DNA of 16,780 nt, taken from assembly GCA_041623475.1 (NCBI GenBank), contig JBFJWU010000027.1, forward strand, positions 1 to 16,780, given 5' to 3'. The notes under the pieces were generated by a model that ran no database searches, had not been told where the DNA came from, and saw nothing but the letters and a program-made list of their open reading frames with translations. The stretch is from JBFJWU01 sp041623475 [NCBI: bacterium] (GTDB taxonomy: Bacteria > J088). Shown one piece after another: positions 1 through 7,875 of this stretch (the first letter of the stretch is position 1; each line of letters starts with the position of its first letter). The position numbers were made by a program, and so were the translations under genes.

Positions 1-1774
1 CCGGCCACGTTACCGGCGCATTGAACCTGCAGGCCGGGGACTGCGGATCCAGTTTCTCGCGGTCAGCGGTCCCGTCGACAGCCGGTCGGTCCGGCACACC
101 GTCGGCATCTTCGTCCAGGAATCCTCCGACAATGCCCAACGTTCCCGGCAGACCGTTCACATCGGGCGGCGACTTGTCCGTATCCTTGGAATACTGCCGG
201 TTGTTGTCGGCATCCGCGTAGGGCTCCAGTTCGTGGACAACGATAAAGTCGCCGATCTGGTCCCAGCGTCCGTTACAGTTCTGGTCCGTATACGGCTCAC
301 TGTTGTTGTAATCTTCTTCACGACGGATAATCGTGCCTTCTGCCGCCGGGTCCCGGCGACCGGCACCGGCCTGTGTACCGGCCTGGACGTCGACAAAATA
401 TTCGTTGTCCTTGTAATAGGCGGGCAGGATCGTTTTCAAGTCACCTGGCGGTGATTCAAACAGGATCCCGAAATCAATAAACGCGGTTTCAAGCTCGTCC
501 AGCGCAGGGATATCTGCGTCGCTGTCAGCGCCGATCCATTGGGTTGCAAAATCGACCAGGTCATCATCAGGGACAATGGTCCGGATCGCGCCACTCATAT
601 TCCATACCCCGCCTTCCTTGACGCGGTTCCCCAACCCCTGCATGACGCCGGCAACGTCATCGATCGGGACCAGGGGGGACATCACTTCGACAAAACTGAC
701 CAGCAGGCTCCAGAACGTATCCAGCCCCTGGAGCGGGGTATCACCGCTGCCGGGTGCCAGCGAAAAACGGTCCTTACCGTCGCCAATGTCCACCAGTCCT
801 GTTGCCCAGGCCGTTCCCTGTCCCGATGTCCCAACCAGGTGTGAATCCGGAGAATCGCTGGCCGCGTTGTTCAACGCATTTGCCAGGTCAAGGAAGCCGT
901 CGCCTACCAGTTCCTGCGCCCGCGCCAACCGCTCGCCCGCACCTGGCTCCAGAACACCGAATTCGGGATCCAGCAGCGGATTGCCGTCGGTCGGGTAGTC
1001 AACACACGGATTGGAGTTGAACAATTTTGCGATCTGGAACTGTGCCGGTGTATCGGAAACAAATCCAAACAGAAAAACGTTGGCAAACAGGTTATTGAAT
1101 GCAAACGCGAACTCGGACAAGCCGGTGATCAATTCGACGACACCCAGAATCAGGTAAATGTCCGGGGCCGAATAGACAGCGGCCAGTTCCAGGTAATTCC
1201 CCTCAGGGTTCGACTCTGCGGTAAAATCGCTCAGGTCGTAGCGGGCGCGCTCAATCGTCACCGACATGTTCGGGTCAGCCGCAAGGGCTGCCCGCAGGTC
1301 ATCGATAATCGGATCGAGGGCGGTTTCGACCAGCAATTCGACAATCGACTCGAGCGCTTCAAAGTCCTCGAACAGGACGCAGTAACCCGGTCGCTCGGCA
1401 TTGGCGTCATCCAGGGACCCGCCCTCGCCTCGCAGCGCCTGCAATACGCCACCGGTTTCGAATATGACTTTAACCCGGTCGGCCAGGTCAAACAGCCGGT
1501 TCATGGCCAGGCCGAAGTGTGCGTGGCTGAGCACAAACGCCAGGTCCTGCTGGTTGAGGCTGGCATCATCGGTCAGGCGAATTGCCTCGTCGTACATTGC
1601 CTTCATATCTGTGCGGACCGAGGGAAACTCCAGCCCGCCGGCAGGATTGGGACCCAGATGGCCCCGCATCAGCTCATCGGCATCCTGGACCAGCCGAACT
1701 GCGTCAGTGCCACTTGAACTGCACGCGCTCGCGAGCGCTACGACCGATAGCATCAAGAACCGGAACGGCTTCAT
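1..1774 (-). CDS. Large secreted lipoprotein with calcium-type loops, 3' end cut by window edge
   Basis: The frame is open from an ATG at 1774 to the left edge, 591 visible residues with no stop, so the gene is partial. It opens with a lipoprotein signal peptide (basic start, hydrophobic stretch, then ASAC with the lipidated Cys at residue 18, followed by Ser), so it is probably exported and lipid-anchored, perhaps in the outer membrane. Residues 50-380 look mostly helical. Near the visible end are three Asp-rich loops of the EF-hand or thrombospondin-3 type: DQNCNGRWD at 497-505, DADNNRQYSKD at 521-531 and DEDADGVPD at 554-562. The start overlaps the rimI stop by 4 nt (ATGA), which suggests translational coupling. 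I do not recognise a named family. Its layout resembles that of the lipoprotein at 3449-5302. The function is unknown; the reading frame and the lipoprotein call are well supported. Confidence 0.85.
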   Translation of the reverse strand, partial: MKPFRFLMLSVVALASACSSSGTDAVRLVQDADELMRGHLGPNPAGGLEFPSVRTDMKAMYDEAIRLTDDASLNQQDLAFVLSHAHFGLAMNRLFDLADRVKVIFETGGVLQALRGEGGSLDDANAERPGYCVLFEDFEALESIVELLVETALDPIIDDLRAALAADPNMSVTIERARYDLSDFTAESNPEGNYLELAAVYSAPDIYLILGVVELITGLSEFAFAFNNLFANVFLFGFVSDTPAQFQIAKLFNSNPCVDYPTDGNPLLDPEFGVLEPGAGERLARAQELVGDGFLDLANALNNAASDSPDSHLVGTSGQGTAWATGLVDIGDGKDRFSLAPGSGDTPLQGLDTFWSLLVSFVEVMSPLVPIDDVAGVMQGLGNRVKEGGVWNMSGAIRTIVPDDDLVDFATQWIGADSDADIPALDELETAFIDFGILFESPPGDLKTILPAYYKDNEYFVDVQAGTQAGAGRRDPAAEGTIIRREEDYNNSEPYTDQNCNGRWDQIGDFIVVHELEPYADADNNRQYSKDTDKSPPDVNGLPGTLGIVGGFLDEDADGVPDRPAVDGTADREKLDPQSPACRFNAPVTWP

Positions 1775-2289
1775 GATTGGCCCCCTGTGTTCGATTTGTT
1801 TCCGGTAGCCATTTTCATAATGTATGCATCTTCCTTTGGGTGATCATAGTAGTTCTGCCGGTGACCGACTGTTTGAAATCCATAGCCTTCGTAAAGCCGG
1901 ATCGCCGACCCGTTCGACGCGCGGACTTCCAGTACTACTTCGACAACATCACGACGACGAGCCTCGGCAATAAATTTATCCAGCAGACGCCAGGCAAGCC
2001 CGCAACCCTGCCAATTTCCGGCAACCGCCACATTATGCAGTTGCGCCTCGTCGGCGATTGCCCAGCCACAGATATAGCCGAGCAACTCGTCGTCCGGCAA
2101 CCTGGCGACAAACACCATTTTATCGGGGTGGCTGAATTCCAACAAAAAAGTAGGTAGCGACCAGGGATTCTTGTGCACTTGCTGCTCGACCCGAACCATC
2201 GACGGTGCCCAATCGGCATCTGCGTCTTCGATGACAAGGTCGGCAGGCAGTCTGCCCGATCGGCCTTTTGCGCCAGGCGAATTCGTCAA
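1771..2289 (-). CDS. rimI: Ribosomal protein S18-alanine N-acetyltransferase (RimI-like GNAT)
   Basis: This is a GNAT-fold acetyltransferase of 172 residues. RimI acetylates the N-terminal alanine of ribosomal protein S18 in the cytoplasm using acetyl-CoA. Visible RimI-type landmarks are NPWS at 41-44, GYICGW at 71-76, DEAQLHNVAV at 80-89, the acetyl-CoA loop QGCGLA at 94-99, LEVRASN at 120-126, RLYEGYGF at 131-138 and a C-terminal NYYDH with DAYIMKM. The start is taken as TTG at 2289, 18 nt after the fabH stop. No Shine-Dalgarno sequence is visible there, and the first ATG lies too far inside the fold, so the start is uncertain. The length is slightly above the usual ~150 residues because of the N-terminal tail. 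It lies downstream of fabH and overlaps the lipoprotein start by 4 nt. Another GNAT substrate cannot be excluded, but the motif set fits RimI best. Confidence 0.82.
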   Translation of the reverse strand: MTNSPGAKGRSGRLPADLVIEDADADWAPSMVRVEQQVHKNPWSLPTFLLEFSHPDKMVFVARLPDDELLGYICGWAIADEAQLHNVAVAGNWQGCGLAWRLLDKFIAEARRRDVVEVVLEVRASNGSAIRLYEGYGFQTVGHRQNYYDHPKEDAYIMKMATGNKSNTGGQS

Positions 2290-2307
2290 GGTTTAGGCCG
2301 GGACTGT

Positions 2308-3327
2308 TCAGCCGTTGTCAAAATGCCGGTAGACGGCACCGGCCCAGGTAAAACCGGCACCAAATGCCAGGAACAGCACATTGCTGCCAGGCCCGACAAG
2401 TCCCTGTTCCTGGGCCTCGCTGTAGGCGATGGGGATGCTGGCAGCCGTGGTATTTCCGTAACGCTGGATATTGTGGAATACCTTGCCTTCGGGCAACTTC
2501 AGGGACTGTCCGACAAACTGGTTGATCCGGATATTTGCCTGATGAGGAATCACCAGGTCGATGTCCGCCAGATCCAGGCCGGCCTTTTCCAGTACTTCGC
2601 CGGCAACTTCCGGCAGGCGGCGAACCGCGTGCTTGAACACGGTTGGGCCGTCCATAGTTGGATAATGACGCCCCTCAGACAGCATCTGTTCGTCAATACG
2701 CGGCCCCACCCGGCTGGCTGGGGCCTCGGTCATCAGGCATTCGGCGTGTTCGCCCTGGGCATGCAACGCGCTGGACAGGATGCCCACCGATTGATCCGTA
2801 TTGACACCTTCCAGGCAGGCGGCACCGGCGCCATCACCGAAAATAACCGTTACATTGCGTCCGTTGGTCGACTTGTCCAATCCGGTGCTGTGGACCTCGG
2901 CACCCACCAGCAAGACGCGTCGGGCCTGTCCGGACCGGATAAATGCGTCGGCGGTGCTCAGCCCGTACAGAAAACCGCTGCACTGGTTGCGAATGTCCAT
3001 GGCCGGGGTGGTTTCCAGACCCAGCTTGTGCTGCAACAGGCAGCCGGAACCGGGAAATTCGATATCCGGACTCAATGATGCAAACAAAATCAGGTCAATG
3101 CCGGCAGCATCCCATCCTGCCTGCGCCATCGCCGCTTGCGCGGCAGCCAGCCCAAGGTCGGACGCACCGATCCCGCCATCGTCGGGTACCCAGTGCCGCT
3201 GGGCGATGCCGGTGCGCTGCTGGATCCATTCGTCCGACGTGTCCATCATCTGCGCCAGGTCATCGTTTGTGACGACACGGTCAGGAACCGCCCGACCGAT
3301 ACCAGCTATGCGTGTTTTTAGATTCAT
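2308..3327 (-). CDS. fabH: 3-oxoacyl-ACP synthase III family protein (FabH-like)
   Basis: This is a 339-residue thiolase-fold condensing enzyme. FabH joins an acyl-CoA primer to malonyl-ACP to start fatty acid synthesis in the cytosol. The complete Cys-His-Asn triad is visible: Cys116 in NQCSGFLYGL, His262 in PHQANIRI and Asn292 in YGNTTAASIP. Other family features are DEWIQQRTGI near residue 32 and FGDGAGA near 163. It is about 20 residues longer than E. coli FabH, with extra sequence around residues 195-225. The NQCSGF and GAEVHSTGLD signatures differ from the AACAGF type of E. coli FabH and recall a FabH-like subgroup, so the primer may not be acetyl-CoA. No plsX, fabD, fabG or acpP is adjacent, unlike a classical fab cluster. 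It appears to be the first gene of a fabH-rimI-lipoprotein operon. The ATG at 3327 is the natural N-terminus for the family. Confidence 0.9.
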   Translation of the reverse strand: MNLKTRIAGIGRAVPDRVVTNDDLAQMMDTSDEWIQQRTGIAQRHWVPDDGGIGASDLGLAAAQAAMAQAGWDAAGIDLILFASLSPDIEFPGSGCLLQHKLGLETTPAMDIRNQCSGFLYGLSTADAFIRSGQARRVLLVGAEVHSTGLDKSTNGRNVTVIFGDGAGAACLEGVNTDQSVGILSSALHAQGEHAECLMTEAPASRVGPRIDEQMLSEGRHYPTMDGPTVFKHAVRRLPEVAGEVLEKAGLDLADIDLVIPHQANIRINQFVGQSLKLPEGKVFHNIQRYGNTTAASIPIAYSEAQEQGLVGPGSNVLFLAFGAGFTWAGAVYRHFDNG

Positions 3328-3448
3328 TGCCAGGAATCCACCTTGCCAACAACTTGTCCGGGATTTTCGTCAGGATACACCAGCATTGTGGCACTCCCCA
3401 AATACCGCAGCCTATGCAAATGCCGTTCTCCAGACTAGAATAGTAGCT
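3328..3448. promoter_or_regulatory. Divergent intergenic region between fabH and lipoprotein gene
   Basis: This 121-bp spacer must hold the promoters of two divergent genes. For the rightward gene, a TAGAAT at 3436-3441 resembles a -10 box. It lies only 7 nt before the ATG and no Shine-Dalgarno sequence is visible, so a leaderless or very short-leader transcript is possible. No convincing -35 is seen. For fabH, only weak matches are seen on the minus strand (TTGGGG, then TATCCT after about 18 nt). I call the region regulatory from gene orientation; the boxes themselves are uncertain. Confidence 0.4.
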
Positions 3449-5302
3449 ATGCGTACGGCAGTTCTGATCTATTGTCTATTTGCTGCGGGTCTGGCCGGGT
3501 GTTTCGGCGATCCCCAACCCGCAGACCCGACAGACCTGATCGACCAGGGCGTGGTCGCACTGGAAGCCGACCAGTATGCGCTGGCGATATCCAGTTTTAC
3601 GTCGGCCGTCACAGTTGCCCCCCAGGACTGCCGGCCACAGGTCGGTCTGGCGCTGGCCCACCTGCTGGAAACGGTCGCGCAATATCGGTCGTTCAACAGT
3701 TTGTTGTTCGGCAGCCTCGCTGCGGATCCTGATTCGCTGGATGTCCAGGCGGATGGCGGCCTGATCGAAAAGTCGCTGGTACAACCACTGCTGTTGCCAT
3801 GGCAAGCAAGCCTGACATCGCTTGCAGCAGCGGCAACGGCGGGGGGCGACGAACCCTGTCGGTTGACGGCACGCCTGCCATTCAAGGTCGGGATATCTGA
3901 TTTCATTTCAGTCAACCTCCGGTTGGGACCAGACTGGACCGAACGCGAGATGCAGGTGTTGCGGTTCCTGTCATCCTTTGTTCTCAGCGTCAATCAGCTT
4001 CTGCTCAGCCACGACCTGGAGATTCCGCCCCTGACGGCGCTCAAGGTCACCAATCGCCTTGATCGGTCGGACCTGGTCAGCTTTCTGCGCGTGCTTGGTG
4101 TTGTTCCTGCCGAAGCGCCGCGTTTTTTGGAATGGCATCAGGATCCGGAACGGAAGGATTATTTCGCCCGGATCACGACGACTGCCGGTAATGCCTTTCT
4201 GGCGCTCGAGGCGCTGGGCCGACAGGGGCTGGGTTTTCTGGAACAGTTGCCCGAGTCGACCGGGACCGAACTGTTCTACCTGCTGGACGTCGACGGGGAC
4301 GGGACGATGAACCCAGGAGACAGACTGGTCATGAATATGGAGGGCAAGATTCAGATTGGCCGCGACGTGCCAATCCTGGTCGGCCCGGCAGAATTCCGGA
4401 TCCACGGTACGGTCCAGCCCGAAGTCCTGGGCGATGCCACAGGATTTCTGAACCTTGCAGCGCGGGTATTCGCCGGCGAGTTGACCCCCGGGACCCAGTT
4501 ACGACTGGAATCGCTGAACGGCATCTTCATGACATTTGGCCAGGACCGTCCGTTCGAAGATGTCCTGCGCCTGGACCCGCTCGCGTACTTCCGGGGGCCG
4601 TTGCAGGCAACCTGGCAGCGACGGGACCTGAATGACAATTGCAAGACGCCGGTGGGATCCGATGTCGAATGTGAATGCCTGGACAAACGAACCATCGAAG
4701 ACCCCGAAACGGGCGAACAGACGCAGATCAGCGTACAGCCGGATGTGCTTTCTATTTCGGACACCGGCCCTGTTGATGTCTGCCTGCGTGAAGGCCTGGA
4801 GCCCCTGGATGGGCGCTACCCGCAGCCGCCCAAGCCAAAACCGCTGCGCGACGTTTTGCCGTACTGGTACATCGATCCGTTTCTAAATGAAGGCCAACCG
4901 GTCCTGGGCGTCGAAGGGGAAAAGAGTCCGAACGTACTGCCGAACACTTACCTGCCGCCATTCGTGTCACTGGGCGATTTTGATCATTTTCTGTTTGGCG
5001 AGGTTCGTACGGATGTCGGGACAATTGACATCCACATACCCAACGACTGCATTTCAGCGCCATCCGAGGACAAATTTGGTTTGATTACGGTCCCATACAC
5101 AGCGTTTCGGGACCCGGCATTCAACAACTCGACATTTGTCAACCTGTCGGTGTTAACCGGCGGCGATTGCAATGACAGCCAGTCGATTGAGTATCGAAGC
5201 TGGAACCCTGCGGATGTTTACGCGATGAACAAGGTCGTCGCCCATTACGCCAGCCGGTATGGACGGCTGATTTACGACGTCTTCAGTTTTCTGATTCAGT
5301 GA
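3449..5302 (+). CDS. Large TPR-like lipoprotein with a calcium-type loop, function unknown
   Basis: The protein has 617 residues from ATG 3449. This start is chosen because it begins a textbook lipoprotein signal peptide with LAGC, lipid Cys at residue 18. The frame stays open far upstream, but that stretch is antisense to fabH and is not coding-like. Residues 27-61 form a TPR-like helical pair (spacing of Gly, Tyr, Ala-Ile, Phe, Ala and Pro), followed by more helical sequence to about 270. An EF-hand-like loop DVDGDGTMNPGD lies at 280-291. The remainder is rich in Asp, Pro and Gly and probably beta-type, with several cysteines around the DVECECLD stretch, and looks extracytoplasmic. It ends in a more hydrophobic stretch (SRYGRLIYDVFSFLIQ). 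It resembles the 1-1774 lipoprotein in anchor, order of helical and Asp-rich parts, and the position of the Cys. No named family is recognised. The gene is transcribed alone and overlaps the end of the DedA gene by 20 nt tail to tail. Confidence 0.85.
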   Translation: MRTAVLIYCLFAAGLAGCFGDPQPADPTDLIDQGVVALEADQYALAISSFTSAVTVAPQDCRPQVGLALAHLLETVAQYRSFNSLLFGSLAADPDSLDVQADGGLIEKSLVQPLLLPWQASLTSLAAAATAGGDEPCRLTARLPFKVGISDFISVNLRLGPDWTEREMQVLRFLSSFVLSVNQLLLSHDLEIPPLTALKVTNRLDRSDLVSFLRVLGVVPAEAPRFLEWHQDPERKDYFARITTTAGNAFLALEALGRQGLGFLEQLPESTGTELFYLLDVDGDGTMNPGDRLVMNMEGKIQIGRDVPILVGPAEFRIHGTVQPEVLGDATGFLNLAARVFAGELTPGTQLRLESLNGIFMTFGQDRPFEDVLRLDPLAYFRGPLQATWQRRDLNDNCKTPVGSDVECECLDKRTIEDPETGEQTQISVQPDVLSISDTGPVDVCLREGLEPLDGRYPQPPKPKPLRDVLPYWYIDPFLNEGQPVLGVEGEKSPNVLPNTYLPPFVSLGDFDHFLFGEVRTDVGTIDIHIPNDCISAPSEDKFGLITVPYTAFRDPAFNNSTFVNLSVLTGGDCNDSQSIEYRSWNPADVYAMNKVVAHYASRYGRLIYDVFSFLIQ

Positions 5303-5936
5303 CCGGCTCGTCGTCAGCGGCCTCGTACGGGGATTCCAGACGACGCTTGCGGATGTATTTGATCGTATAGCCGCCAATAATCCCGAGGGCAACCAAGCCG
5401 ATCAACCCGACCGTTTTCCGTACGTCCCCGATTGAACTGTGAAAGGCTTCGCCCAGCCAGTATCCGACATAGGTAAACAGGGGAACACTGATCAGCGCGG
5501 CAACACCGTCGAGCAGGAAGAAGGTTCGGAACCGAATCCCCAGGGTGCCCGCGGACCAGAATGTAACGGACCGGATTCCCGGCGCGAACCGCGCGAAAAA
5601 CAAGTAAATCGGACCGTTTGCTTCGAATGCCCGGCCGACCGCATCCATGCGTTTTCGGGTCAGAATCCTCCTGGCAATCGGCAATTCGATCGCCTTTTCG
5701 CCAGAAAACCGCCCGATCGCCCAGATAGTCGAGTCACCGACCATCACGCCAGCCAGCGCAACCATGATGCTGCCCTCCAGCGTCACATCGCCCCGATAAC
5801 TGAAGTAGCCCAGGATGAACAGAACGATGTCCTCGGGCATCGGAAAACCGAACCCGCACAGCAGCAGGACACCGAACGCGGTCAGATAGATGTGCGTCGC
5901 AGTCGCCCCGGCCAGATGTTCCATGATGACTTCCAA
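5283..5936 (-). CDS. DedA family (SNARE-associated/VTT) inner-membrane protein
   Basis: This is a multi-pass inner-membrane protein of about 217 residues from the start chosen here. DedA proteins are linked to undecaprenyl-phosphate or phospholipid translocation and membrane homeostasis; the substrate of this one is unknown. Family features are a first hydrophobic segment ending in GFPMPEDIVLFILGYF, a GDSTIWAIGRFSG segment, and the signature FFARFAPGIR followed by AGTLGIRFRTF and FTYVGYWLGEAF. A last membrane segment precedes a basic KYIRKRR and an acidic tail. I prefer TTG 5936 because AAGGAG ends 5 nt before it. ATG 5924 has the same box too far away (17 nt), while ATG 5963 and TTG 6017 have no ribosome binding site. 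The gene lies 86 nt after pdxA from this start and is the last gene of the foldase-pdxA operon. It overlaps the convergent lipoprotein gene by 20 nt. Confidence 0.85.
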   Translation of the reverse strand: MEVIMEHLAGATATHIYLTAFGVLLLCGFGFPMPEDIVLFILGYFSYRGDVTLEGSIMVALAGVMVGDSTIWAIGRFSGEKAIELPIARRILTRKRMDAVGRAFEANGPIYLFFARFAPGIRSVTFWSAGTLGIRFRTFFLLDGVAALISVPLFTYVGYWLGEAFHSSIGDVRKTVGLIGLVALGIIGGYTIKYIRKRRLESPYEAADDEPVTESEN

Positions 5937-5947
5937 CGGTTCTCCTT
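5937..5947 (-). promoter_or_regulatory. Shine-Dalgarno sequence deciding the dedA TTG start
   Basis: On the minus strand this reads AAGGAGAACCG directly before TTG at 5936. The purine box is 5 nt from the TTG and 17 nt from the next ATG. The best ribosome binding site therefore selects a rare TTG start. Confidence 0.5.
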
Positions 5948-6022
5948 CAACCAGCAACGACATAACCCGGAAGTTCGGCGGAACCTCATTATATTGAAAG
6001 CCGCGACAAGACGGCAATAGTT

Positions 6023-6964
6023 TCAGCCCCCGCTCGATACCGCCAGCAAACGTCGGGCCAGCTCCAGGGCGGCACGGGCGCTGTCCGGATTGGCAGAACC
6101 GGTTCCGGCGATGTCAAACGCCGTGCCATGATCAGGACTGGTCCGTACCCAGGGCAATCCGACTGTAACATTCACACCCTTGTCGAAATGCAGGACCTTG
6201 AACGGTGCCAGCCCCTGGTCGTGGTACATCGCCAGCACGGCATCAAACTGGCCGTCGCGCAACCCCGCGAATACAGTGTCGCCCGGGACCGGACCTGTCG
6301 CATCCAACCCATGGCTCATTGCCAACTGCACAGCTCGATCCACAATTGTATCCTCGGTCCCCAGCAACCCGCCCTCGCCTGCGTGGGGATTCAAGCCGCA
6401 GACGCCCAGCCGGACCGCCACGGACGGGTACAGGGACGACACGAACCCCTGCAACAGTTGCAGGTCCTGGACCATCAGGTTTTCATCCAGCATGTCCGGT
6501 ACCTGCCGCAACGGTACGTGAACCGTATGCAATCCAACATGAAACCGATCCCCGTCACTCATCACCATCAGCACACGTGGTACGCCCGCGGCACTGGCAA
6601 GGTACTCCGTATGCCCGGCATGCGGGAAACCGGCTTCGGTCATATGCTTTTTGCTGATCGGCCCGGTGACAATGGCAGCAGCAGACCTGTTGGCGGCCAT
6701 CTCCAGCGCCTCATCAAGTGCCTGCCACGCCAGGCGGGCTCCATCCAGGGTTGGTGCGCCCGGATCCGGAACGGACAGCTGATCATCTGGCCGGCCAACC
6801 AACGGCAGTACCGACGGGTCCATCTTCAGGCGCTCGGCGGCACGACTCCAGATCCTGGGGTCGCCAGCCAGGCCCGCATCAACGTCCGGTCCTCGATCGC
6901 GCCACGCAACCAGCATGACTTCCGGACCGATCCCGGCGGGGTCCCCGGGCGTCAACAGGATCAA
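6023..6964 (-). CDS. pdxA: 4-hydroxythreonine-4-phosphate dehydrogenase PdxA
   Basis: PdxA oxidises 4-phosphohydroxy-L-threonine with NAD in the cytosolic pyridoxal 5'-phosphate pathway. The protein has 313 residues, close to family length (~330). Visible motifs are TPGDPAGIGPE at 5-15, TGPISK at 100-105, GHTEYLA at 117-123, GLNPHAGEGG near 190, AMYHDQGLAPFK near 245 and RTSPDHGTAFDIAG near 274. The metal-binding histidines correspond to His149, His194 and His248, the last two in NPH and YHDQ contexts. The start is TTG at 6964, overlapping the stop of the SurA-like gene as TTGA. It leaves only three residues before the conserved TPGDPAG, so no alternative exists downstream, and no ATG is available upstream. 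Adjacency of surA and pdxA is also seen in enterobacteria, which supports both calls. Confidence 0.95.
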   Translation of the reverse strand: MILLTPGDPAGIGPEVMLVAWRDRGPDVDAGLAGDPRIWSRAAERLKMDPSVLPLVGRPDDQLSVPDPGAPTLDGARLAWQALDEALEMAANRSAAAIVTGPISKKHMTEAGFPHAGHTEYLASAAGVPRVLMVMSDGDRFHVGLHTVHVPLRQVPDMLDENLMVQDLQLLQGFVSSLYPSVAVRLGVCGLNPHAGEGGLLGTEDTIVDRAVQLAMSHGLDATGPVPGDTVFAGLRDGQFDAVLAMYHDQGLAPFKVLHFDKGVNVTVGLPWVRTSPDHGTAFDIAGTGSANPDSARAALELARRLLAVSSGG

Positions 6965-7875
6965 GGTTGTTCGTACCGTTCTATCCAGGCCGCAGACTTC
7001 AGGTCAGTCAACCACTGGCGAAACGCAATTTCGAGTTTCTGCCGATGCACCCTGGCACGGACCTGTTCCTCGACTTCGGCAAGGGGGCGCAGTCGTCCCG
7101 GGATATTTTCCTGGAATTCAATAACAAGCCAGTTACCGACCCCGGCGGGAAAGATCCGGATGTCTTCCGGTTTTGCCATGGTCCCGACCCATTCCTGGAT
7201 TACCTGCTCCAGATCTGCCCACGAGACCTCAATCGCTGGTTGCCCCTGGAACAGCTCTGCCGCGGCTTCCCCGGACAACTCCCCGTCGCATTTCGATGGC
7301 TCGCAGACGACACCTGACTCGCGGAGGTCTGCAGATGATACGTTTCGTACGCGCATCCTGACGGATGGCGGCGTTCCGAATTCCGCAGGATTGGATTTCA
7401 TAAACGCCAACAGGTCTGCACGGTCAAGGTTGACCAATGATTCAATCTCGGCCTGAATGATCTGTTGCCGCAACATCTGTTCGCGCAAGAGCTCACGATA
7501 CTCTGCGATCGAAATTCCGTACTCGTTGGCAACGGCGTCGACCAATTCGTCTCGCGATATGCCGTTTTGTTCAGCGATCAGGGACATCCGTTCATCCAGT
7601 TCGCGGTCGGTCGTCCGGATTCCCAGCTTCTGGGCCTGCGTTGCGATCAGGATGTCTTCGATTTTTCGTTCCAGCAACTCGCTTGGGTCCGCTATTTCCT
7701 CTCCCTGCCTGGCCAGGGTCGCGGACAGTGCATCCAGGTCCGATGCCAGGACCGGCTCACCCTGCACAACAGCAACAATCCTGTCGACGAGTTCACCAGG
7801 TCTTGTTACCTGGGCGTCGACCGGAGACGCAGCGAACAACAAGCCGGCTGCAATCAGGATTCGGTTTTTGACCAT
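6961..7875 (-). CDS. surA: SurA-like periplasmic chaperone with a degenerate isomerase domain
   Basis: The protein has 304 residues with a cleavable signal peptide (MVKNRILIAAGLLFAASPVDA) and no lipobox, so it is probably soluble in the periplasm. Residues 28-150 match the SurA N-terminal fold: VDRIVAVVQGEPVLASDLDAL, then a helical array with LLERKIEDILIATQAQKLGI and EQNGISRDELVDAV. Residues 165-280 occupy the parvulin position but lack the GGDLG signature and the usual histidines. Only a trace of the parvulin end (ADLEQVIQEW, then WLVIEFQENIPGRL) is visible. Canonical SurA has ~430 residues and two parvulin domains, so this is a short chaperone-type form, perhaps without isomerase activity. 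ATG 7875 has GAGG 4 nt upstream. The gene overlaps the previous foldase by 22 nt and pdxA by 4 nt. The symbol rests on the N-domain and the pdxA neighbour. Confidence 0.75.
   Translation of the reverse strand: MVKNRILIAAGLLFAASPVDAQVTRPGELVDRIVAVVQGEPVLASDLDALSATLARQGEEIADPSELLERKIEDILIATQAQKLGIRTTDRELDERMSLIAEQNGISRDELVDAVANEYGISIAEYRELLREQMLRQQIIQAEIESLVNLDRADLLAFMKSNPAEFGTPPSVRMRVRNVSSADLRESGVVCEPSKCDGELSGEAAAELFQGQPAIEVSWADLEQVIQEWVGTMAKPEDIRIFPAGVGNWLVIEFQENIPGRLRPLAEVEEQVRARVHRQKLEIAFRQWLTDLKSAAWIERYEQP

Noticed and set aside
2173-3078. Open frame of 301 codons on the plus strand
   Set aside because: It is antisense to fabH, which has its full catalytic triad, and has no recognisable domain.
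2801-3448. In-frame upstream extension of the rightward lipoprotein gene
   Set aside because: It lies antisense to fabH and has Arg/Pro/Ser-rich shadow composition. The ATG at 3449 begins a proper lipoprotein signal peptide.
6128-7456. Open frame of 442 codons on the plus strand
   Set aside because: It is antisense to pdxA and the SurA-like gene, both of which have clear family motifs. The composition is that of a GC-rich shadow frame.
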